Assembly (NCBI GenBank): GCA_946480605.1
Contig: CAMLKW010000275.1
Coordinates: 1 to 5,201 of the forward strand
Origin: an uncultured Roseateles sp.
Lineage (GTDB): Bacteria > Pseudomonadota > Gammaproteobacteria > Burkholderiales > Burkholderiaceae
Direction of reading: 5' to 3'
Length of the DNA stretch: 5,201 bases
The notes under the pieces are model-generated. The model saw only the letters and a list, made by a program, of their open reading frames with translations. It was not told the origin of the DNA and ran no database searches. The translations under genes and the position numbers were made by a program. Within the stretch, counting starts at the first letter, position 1, and every line of letters begins with the position of its first letter. Shown piece after piece: positions 1 to 5,201 of this stretch.

Positions 1-468
1 CTGGCCGTCGAAGGCGGCCACCGAGGCCGTGTTGACGATCACGCCGCGCTCGCCGTCCGCCAAGCCGTCCAGCGTGGCCGCGCGGGCGGCGAACAGCCGC
101 ACCATGTTGTAGGTGCCCACCAGGTTGATGCGCAGCGTGCGCTCGAAGTCTTCCAGCGGCGCCGGGCTTCCGTCGCGCTGGATGACGCGCTTGGCGCCGC
201 CGACACCGGCGATGTTCATCAGCAAGCGCGCCGGGCCGTGGGCGGCGGCGGCGGCGTCCAGCGCGACGGCGGCGGAGGTTGTGTCGGCGATGTCGCAGCG
301 AAGGGCCAGCGCATTGGCGCCCAGGTCGTCGGCGACGCGCCGTGCGGCGGCCTCGTTGATGTCCAGCAGCGCGACGCGGGCGCCGGCCGCGACCAGGGTG
401 CGCGCAACAGCCTCGCCCAGGCCGGAGCCGGCGCCGGTCACGAGGGCGGCTTGTCCGTGGATGTTCAT
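1..468 (-). CDS. Short-chain dehydrogenase, 3-hydroxyacyl-CoA dehydrogenase (HSD17B10-like) type, 3' end outside window
   Basis: The first 156 residues of a short-chain dehydrogenase/reductase are present; the frame is still open at base 1, so about 100 C-terminal residues lie outside. A Rossmann fold is shown by the dinucleotide loop TGAGSGLG at residues 11-18 and by Asp36 at the end of beta-2, which favours NAD(H) over NADP(H). NIAG at 85-88 and the INL segment near 118-120 are the usual structural motifs. Ser149 in NTASVAAFDGQ is the expected catalytic serine; its Tyr and Lys partners would fall just past the window edge. The NTASVAAF-DGQ context is typical of type II 3-hydroxyacyl-CoA dehydrogenases (HSD17B10-like), which oxidise 3-hydroxyacyl-CoA to 3-ketoacyl-CoA. 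The start ATG has AGGAG 7 nt upstream. It lies 28 nt after the CoA-transferase stop and is probably the third gene of that operon. The family is near certain; the substrate is inferred. Another alcohol dehydrogenase activity is possible. Confidence 0.93.
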   Translation of the reverse strand, partial: MNIHGQAALVTGAGSGLGEAVARTLVAAGARVALLDINEAAARRVADDLGANALALRCDIADTTSAAVALDAAAAAHGPARLLMNIAGVGGAKRVIQRDGSPAPLEDFERTLRINLVGTYNMVRLFAARAATLDGLADGERGVIVNTASVAAFDGQ

Positions 469-475
469 GGGGTGT

Positions 476-480
476 CTCCT
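476..480 (-). promoter_or_regulatory. Ribosome binding site of the SDR gene
   Basis: AGGAG on the minus strand lies 7 nt before the ATG at 468, within the 28-nt gap after the CoA-transferase stop. It is the strongest Shine-Dalgarno match among the three left-hand genes, so the SDR may be translated independently rather than by coupling. Confidence 0.75.
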
Positions 481-496
481 GTGGGTGTGTTCGTGT

Positions 497-2056
497 TCAG
501 GCCCTGGCCAGCGCGGCGGTCAGGCCGCCCCAGTGGGGCTGGAAAAGCGCGGCGTCCATCAGCTTCAAGTCGCGGATCAGCGGGCGGAAGCCCATGTGGG
601 CCAGCACGTCGCGCTCCAGGTCAACGCCGGGTGCGATCTCGGTCAGCTCCAGCCCGTCGGGTTGCAGCACGAAGACGGCGCGCTCGGTGATGAAGCTGAC
701 CTGCTGGCGGCGCTGGGCGGCGTCGCTGCCGTTGAAGGTGATCTGCTCGACCTGCTCGACGAACTTGCGCGAGCGGCCTTCCCTGACGATGGTGAGGCGG
801 CCGTCACCCACCGCCAGCTCCAGGCCGCCGGCGGTGAAGCTGCCGCAGAACACCAGGCGCGGCGTGCTGGCGGTGATGTTGATGAAGCCACCGCAGCCGA
901 CCGGTCGGCCGTTGAACTTGCTGACGTTGACGTTGCCGGCGGCGTCGGTCTGGGCCAGGCCCAGGAAGCTGCAGTCCAGGCCCCCGCCGTCGTAGAAGTC
1001 GAACTGCGAGGCCTGCTCGATGATGGACTCGGCGTTGTAGGCCATGCCGAAGTCGCCGCCATAGGCCGGCACGCCACCGTTGACGCCGCACTCCACGCTC
1101 AGGCTCAGCAGCTGGGCCACGCCCTCCTCGGCGGCCACGGCCGGGATGCCCGCCGGGATGCCGATGCCCAGGTTGGTGATGGCCCCCGGGCGCAGCTCCA
1201 TCGCCGCGCGGCGGGCGATGACCTTGCGCTCGTCCAGCGGCAGTGCCGGCACTGCATTCATCGGCACGCGCACGTCGCCGGACAGCGCCGGGTTGAACTG
1301 CGTCGTGATGGTCTGCTTGTGGTTGCGCGGCTCGGCGACGACCACGTAGTCCACCAGGAAGCCCGGCACCTTGACCGACTTGGGATGCAGGCTGCCGGCC
1401 TGCACCACGGCCTCGACCTGGGCGATGACGATGCCGCCGCAGGCGCGCGCGGCCTGGGCGATGGACAGCTGCTCCAGCAGCAGGCCCTCGCGGTCCAGGC
1501 TGAGATTGCCATGCTCATCGGCATAGGTGGCGCGGATCAGCGCCACGTCGATGTGCGGGCAGGGGTAGTGCAGCCACTCCTGGCCGTCCAACTCCACCAG
1601 GCGCACCAGGTCCTCGCTGCAGGCCGCGTTGAGCTTGCCGCCCTCGATGCGCGGGTCGACGAAGGTGCCCAGACCGACGCGCGTCAGCAGGCCCGGCGAG
1701 CGGCTGGCGATGTGGCGCGTCAGGTGCGACAGCGAGCCCTGCGGGAAGTTGTAGGCCTCCACCTCGCCGGCATGTACGCGCGCCATCATCTGCGCGCCGG
1801 TCTGCCCGAAGTGCCCGGCCACCACGCGCCGCACCATGCCCGGGTGGGCCAGGTGGGCCATGCCGCCGTCGGCCGCGTTGCCGATGGCGCCGCAGGCCCA
1901 GGTGGTGAGCTGGTTGGGGTGGCCGGTGGCCAGGAAGTGGCGCTCCAGGCCTTGCAGCACTTCCTCGGCCAGGCCCATCATGGCCAGGCCGCCCAGGAAG
2001 ACGGTCGCGTTGTCGCGGATCAGGGGGCCGACGGCGTCGGCGGTGATGACTTTCAT
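497..2056 (-). CDS. Single-chain class I acyl-CoA:carboxylate CoA-transferase (propionate CoA-transferase/YdiF-like)
   Basis: This 519-residue protein carries both CoA-transferase halves fused in one chain, as in propionate CoA-transferase and E. coli YdiF (about 520-530 residues). The N-terminal half begins MKVITADAVGPLIRDNATVF with the glycine-rich LGGLAMMG segment at about 21-28. The second half contains NLGIGIP (295-301) and SVECGVNGGVP (320-330), in which Glu322 is the expected catalytic glutamate that forms the glutamyl-CoA thioester. Its position agrees with the active-site Glu near 324-333 in characterised relatives. The reaction moves CoA from an acyl-CoA such as acetyl-CoA to a free carboxylate, activating an acid without ATP, or running in reverse; it is cytosolic. 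The gene starts 4 nt after the thiolase stop with only a weak AAGG signal (2066-2069) inside the thiolase end, so translational coupling is likely. The family is secure. The acid used cannot be told from sequence; a short-chain, 3-keto or aryl-substituted acid would all be compatible. Confidence 0.94.
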   Translation of the reverse strand: MKVITADAVGPLIRDNATVFLGGLAMMGLAEEVLQGLERHFLATGHPNQLTTWACGAIGNAADGGMAHLAHPGMVRRVVAGHFGQTGAQMMARVHAGEVEAYNFPQGSLSHLTRHIASRSPGLLTRVGLGTFVDPRIEGGKLNAACSEDLVRLVELDGQEWLHYPCPHIDVALIRATYADEHGNLSLDREGLLLEQLSIAQAARACGGIVIAQVEAVVQAGSLHPKSVKVPGFLVDYVVVAEPRNHKQTITTQFNPALSGDVRVPMNAVPALPLDERKVIARRAAMELRPGAITNLGIGIPAGIPAVAAEEGVAQLLSLSVECGVNGGVPAYGGDFGMAYNAESIIEQASQFDFYDGGGLDCSFLGLAQTDAAGNVNVSKFNGRPVGCGGFINITASTPRLVFCGSFTAGGLELAVGDGRLTIVREGRSRKFVEQVEQITFNGSDAAQRRQQVSFITERAVFVLQPDGLELTEIAPGVDLERDVLAHMGFRPLIRDLKLMDAALFQPHWGGLTAALARA

Positions 2057-2060
2057 GGGG

Positions 2061-3314
2061 TCAGGCCTTGTTGCAGAAGTTCGGGTTCTCGATCAGCAGG
2101 GCCATGCCCTGGCCGCCGCCCACGCAGGCGCTGACGATGGCGTAGCGCTCGCCGCGGCGTTGCAGCTCCAGCGCGGCGGTCAGCGTCAGCCGCAGGCCGG
2201 TGGCGGCGAGCGGGTGGCCCAGCGCGATGGAGCCGCCGTTGACGTTCAGGCGGCTCTCGTCCAATTCCAGCGCCTTCGCGCAGGCCAGCACCTGGGCGCC
2301 CTGAGCCTCGTTGATCTCGACCAGTGCGATGTCGGACAGTGACAGGCCGGTGGCCCTGAGCAACTGCTGGATGGCGGGCACGGGGCCTATGCCCATGATC
2401 TCGGGCGGCACGCCCACCGCCGCCGCACCGGCCAGCCGGGCCAGCGGTGCGCGATCGCTCTGGCGCATGACGCTGCCTTTGCCGACGACCATGGCCGCCG
2501 CGCCGTCCACCAGCGCGGCGGAGTTGCCGGCCGTCTGCACGCCGCCGTCGTACACGCTGCGCAGGCCGGCGAGCACTTCGGCCGGCGAGGGCTTGGGATG
2601 CGTGTCCTGCGCCACGGCCTGCACCTTGCGGGGCAGGCGGATGCCGCGCGCGTGATAGCCCTCGCGCTCGAACTGCTGGGTGGTCACCGGGGCGATCTCC
2701 TCGGCCAGCCAGTCTTGGGCCTGGGCGTGCAGCGCGCGGTCGAACGAGCGCGCCGCGTAGGCGTCCACGGCCTCGCGCTGGATGCCGTGCTGGCGGGCGA
2801 GGTTCTCGGCCGTCTGGATCATCGAGACGCGCGCGGCGGGGTCGTCCAGCGCCTCCCACAAAAAGTCCTTGAACTCCACCGGCGCGCCGAGCCTGAAGCC
2901 GCTGCGGTGCGTGTAAGCGCAGATGGGGTTGCGGCTCATGGACTCGGTGCCCACGGCCAGCACCGCCTCGGCATAGCCCAGCGCGATCTGGTCGGCCGCC
3001 TGGCGCAGCACCTCGAAGCCGCTGCCGCAGATGCGCTGCACGCCGATGGCCGGCGCGGCGAGGTCCAGGCCGGCATACAGGCCGACGTGGCGCGGCAGCA
3101 CATAGGCATCAAAGTCGGCGTGAGCCATCGAGGCCACGACGCAGGCGCCGATGGTCGTCGGCGCCAGCCCGCTGCGCTCGATGGCGGCACGGGCTGCGTG
3201 GATGCCGAGGTCGGTCGGCGAGACTGAGGCCAGCGCGCCGCAGTAGTCGACCCAGGGGGTGCGGGCCCCGGCAAGCAGCCAGGTGTCGTGCAGCGGGCGG
3301 GAGAAGTCCGGCAT
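2061..3314 (-). CDS. Thiolase (acetyl-CoA acyltransferase/acetyltransferase family)
   Basis: A complete thiolase of 417 residues, slightly longer than the usual 390-400. It cleaves a 3-ketoacyl-CoA with CoA to acetyl-CoA and a shortened acyl-CoA, or runs in reverse. Visible active-site elements are the nucleophile Cys96 in RICGSGFE (94-101), Asn335 in NEAQG (335-339), His367 in GGSIALGHPLAATG (360-373), and the second Cys397 in SACVGGGQG (395-403). All four catalytic positions are present. The oddity is NEAQG in place of the usual NEAFA, a change beside the acyl pocket. The N-terminus (WLLAGARTPW) aligns naturally with the normal thiolase start. An in-frame TAG at 3345-3347 closes the frame upstream, so the ATG at 3314 is the only good start, although no clear Shine-Dalgarno precedes it. 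It is the first gene of the minus-strand operon and is divergent from the MarR gene, its likely regulator. The fold is certain. Degradative beta-oxidation rather than biosynthetic use is inferred from the neighbours. Confidence 0.96.
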   Translation of the reverse strand: MPDFSRPLHDTWLLAGARTPWVDYCGALASVSPTDLGIHAARAAIERSGLAPTTIGACVVASMAHADFDAYVLPRHVGLYAGLDLAAPAIGVQRICGSGFEVLRQAADQIALGYAEAVLAVGTESMSRNPICAYTHRSGFRLGAPVEFKDFLWEALDDPAARVSMIQTAENLARQHGIQREAVDAYAARSFDRALHAQAQDWLAEEIAPVTTQQFEREGYHARGIRLPRKVQAVAQDTHPKPSPAEVLAGLRSVYDGGVQTAGNSAALVDGAAAMVVGKGSVMRQSDRAPLARLAGAAAVGVPPEIMGIGPVPAIQQLLRATGLSLSDIALVEINEAQGAQVLACAKALELDESRLNVNGGSIALGHPLAATGLRLTLTAALELQRRGERYAIVSACVGGGQGMALLIENPNFCNKA

Positions 3315-3342
3315 GGGCGTGGTCAGGTGATTTGTTGATCGT

Positions 3343-3364
3343 GGCTATGCATTAGCATGGCTAA
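3343..3364. promoter_or_regulatory. Candidate operator: three alternating TAGC/GCTA half-sites
   Basis: Within 22 nt there are GGCTA (3343-3347), TTAGC (3352-3356) and GCTAA (3360-3364). The last two form a perfect 5-bp inverted repeat around the 3-nt spacer ATG; the first two form a looser inverted repeat with 5 nt between GCTA and TAGC. TGGCTA also recurs as a direct repeat 16 nt apart (3342 and 3358). MarR dimers bind short inverted repeats in divergent promoters that include their own gene. That known behaviour, plus the overlap with the candidate -10 of the thiolase operon, makes this the best operator candidate. The arms are short and binding is inferred. Confidence 0.5.
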
Positions 3365-3392
3365 CTGTAATAAGGTTGATACTGTCGCGCAA

Positions 3393-3406
3393 GTCGGATT
3401 TCCGAC
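3393..3406. promoter_or_regulatory. Perfect 6-bp inverted repeat in the marR leader
   Basis: GTCGGA and TCCGAC flank a 2-nt centre (TT), giving a 14-bp palindrome. It lies 55 nt before the marR start, probably in its 5' untranslated leader or near its promoter, and does not resemble the TAGC/GCTA half-sites. It could be a binding site for a second regulator. The 2-nt loop makes an RNA hairpin of the full stem unlikely unless the inner pair opens, and there is no T-run, so it is not a terminator. Confidence 0.35.
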
Positions 3407-3451
3407 CGATGCGAGTTGCGGCTGCTCGCCACCGTGAGCGCCGCTCGTCTC

Positions 3452-3456
3452 AGGAG
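3452..3456 (+). promoter_or_regulatory. Ribosome binding site of marR, selects the start at 3462
   Basis: AGGAG lies 5 nt before the ATG at 3462. A second ATG at 3458 is only 1 nt from the AGGAG and is in another frame without MarR homology, so spacing and coding content both favour 3462. Confidence 0.75.
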
Positions 3457-3461
3457 AATGA

Positions 3462-3962
3462 ATGCCCCGAACCGCACCCTCCCCAGCGCCCGCTGCGCCT
3501 TCCGCGCGGGCCAAAGGCCGCCGGCCGCGTGTCGATGCCGGCGATGTCTTCGACTTTCAGAGCAACGCGCTGGGCTACCAGCTGCGGCTGGCGCAGCTGC
3601 GCGCCTTCGACCTGTTCTTCGAGATGCTGGCGCCGCTGGACCTGTCGCCCGCCCGCGTCACGGCGCTGTCGCTGATCGCGATGAGCCCGGGCACCAACCA
3701 GGCCGCGCTCGCCAAGGCGCTGAACGTGGCGGGACCGAGCGCGCTGAAGCTGGTGGACGGGCTGGAGTCGGCCGGCTGGATACGGCGCATGGAGGTGGAG
3801 GGCGACCGGCGCCGCTACTCGCTGCAGCTGACCGAGCAGGGCCAGGCGCGGCTGGAGCAGCTGCGCGAGAAGCTCACCGAGTACGAGGCCCGGCTGACCG
3901 CCGGCCTCAGCGCCGCCGAACGGCTGCAGTTGATGGACCTGCTGGGCCGGCTGGCGCGCTGA
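3462..3962 (+). CDS. MarR-family transcriptional regulator
   Basis: A 166-residue protein with the MarR winged helix-turn-helix. After a Pro/Ala-rich, basic N-terminal tail (1-28, including AKGRRPR at 17-23) come dimerisation helices (about 31-60). The DNA-binding domain is at about 62-125: helix 3 about 79-88, recognition helix about 90-105 (GPSALKLVDGLESAGW), and a wing with Asp115-Arg116-Arg117-Arg118 followed by YSLQLTEQG, the conserved DxR...L.LT wing signature. A C-terminal helix pair (about 126-166) completes the dimer fold. MarR proteins are usually cytosolic repressors released from DNA by small aromatic acids or aryl-CoA thioesters; CouR, HcaR and FerC-type members respond to hydroxycinnamoyl-CoAs. 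The divergent position indicates control of the thiolase operon and of its own gene. The ligand, and any effect on ligAB, cannot be read from sequence. The start is supported by AGGAG at 3452-3456. The stop is 4 nt from the convergent ligB stop. Confidence 0.94.
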   Translation: MPRTAPSPAPAAPSARAKGRRPRVDAGDVFDFQSNALGYQLRLAQLRAFDLFFEMLAPLDLSPARVTALSLIAMSPGTNQAALAKALNVAGPSALKLVDGLESAGWIRRMEVEGDRRRYSLQLTEQGQARLEQLREKLTEYEARLTAGLSAAERLQLMDLLGRLAR

Positions 3963-3966
3963 TCGC

Positions 3967-5201
<1,235 letters not shown>

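Larger units (their letters stand above)
3315..3461. promoter_or_regulatory. Divergent thiolase/marR promoter region
   Basis: This 147-nt gap separates two genes transcribed away from each other and is the only substantial non-coding DNA in the window. Its left part (about 3330-3382) is clearly AT-richer than the surroundings, as expected for promoters. For the plus strand, TGTAAT at 3366-3371 matches the sigma-70 -10 consensus at 5 of 6 positions, but only a poor -35 (TGGCTA at 3342-3347, 18 nt away) is available. For the minus strand, GCTAAT (3356 down to 3351) is a 4-of-6 candidate -10 with no good -35. Weak -35 boxes can indicate activation or a different sigma factor, so exact promoter positions are uncertain. 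Both candidates overlap or flank the half-sites at 3343-3364. Confidence 0.6.

Noticed and set aside
239..256. GCG/GGC-type triplet run resembling a short tandem repeat
   Set aside because: It encodes a five-alanine run (residues 72-76) in an SDR surface helix; it is an ordinary codon-bias effect.
113..2134. A 673-codon plus-strand open frame opposite the CoA-transferase and SDR genes
   Set aside because: Its product is low-complexity (Ala, Gly, Arg, His, Gln rich) with no recognisable domain, while the opposite strand encodes clear enzymes. Long antisense frames are expected in GC-rich genes.
2053..2859. A 268-codon minus-strand open frame overlapping the thiolase gene
   Set aside because: It is an alternative frame of the thiolase gene with an Arg/Gly/Ala-rich product and no domain; the thiolase frame carries all catalytic motifs.
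3376..3381. TTGATA as a -35 box for marR
   Set aside because: The sequence 16-18 nt downstream (around 3398-3405) is ATTTCCGA-like and gives no acceptable -10 hexamer.
3458..3460. ATG at 3458 as the marR start
   Set aside because: It is in a different frame from the winged-helix protein and only 1 nt from the AGGAG.

Overview
The window is a GC-rich (about 70% by eye), densely packed stretch with almost no intergenic DNA and strong G/C third-position bias, as in a high-GC betaproteobacterium. The family assignments, and the resemblance of the ring-cleavage pair to the Comamonas pmdAB type, suggest a member of the Burkholderiales, possibly Comamonadaceae. That placement is inferred from gene type and composition only. 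I see no RNA gene, CRISPR array, insertion sequence or phage gene.

Layout: three minus-strand genes fill the left two thirds in the transcription order thiolase (2061-3314), single-chain class I CoA-transferase (497-2056) and a short-chain dehydrogenase of 3-hydroxyacyl-CoA dehydrogenase type (468 down to base 1, continuing out of the window). They are 4 and 28 nt apart and look like one operon. A 147-nt divergent control region (3315-3461) follows. It has an AT-rich core with alternating TAGC/GCTA half-sites and a separate 14-bp palindrome. From it a MarR-family regulator (3462-3962) is read on the plus strand. The MarR gene runs tail to tail, with 4 nt between stop codons, into a second minus-strand unit: the two subunits of protocatechuate 4,5-dioxygenase, ligA (5' end outside the window, ends 4836) and ligB (3967-4833).

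How the genes may work together: the thiolase, CoA-transferase and SDR can supply activation, 3-hydroxyacyl-CoA oxidation and thiolytic cleavage of a beta-oxidation-like route, probably under the divergent MarR protein. LigAB opens the ring of protocatechuate, the compound on which many lignin-derived aromatics converge. The neighbourhood therefore suggests, but does not prove, a side-chain-shortening module for a phenylpropanoid-type or other aromatic acid, placed next to the ring-cleavage genes that would consume its product. An acyl-CoA dehydrogenase and enoyl-CoA hydratase would be needed to complete the route and are not in the window. The substrate cannot be read from the sequence.
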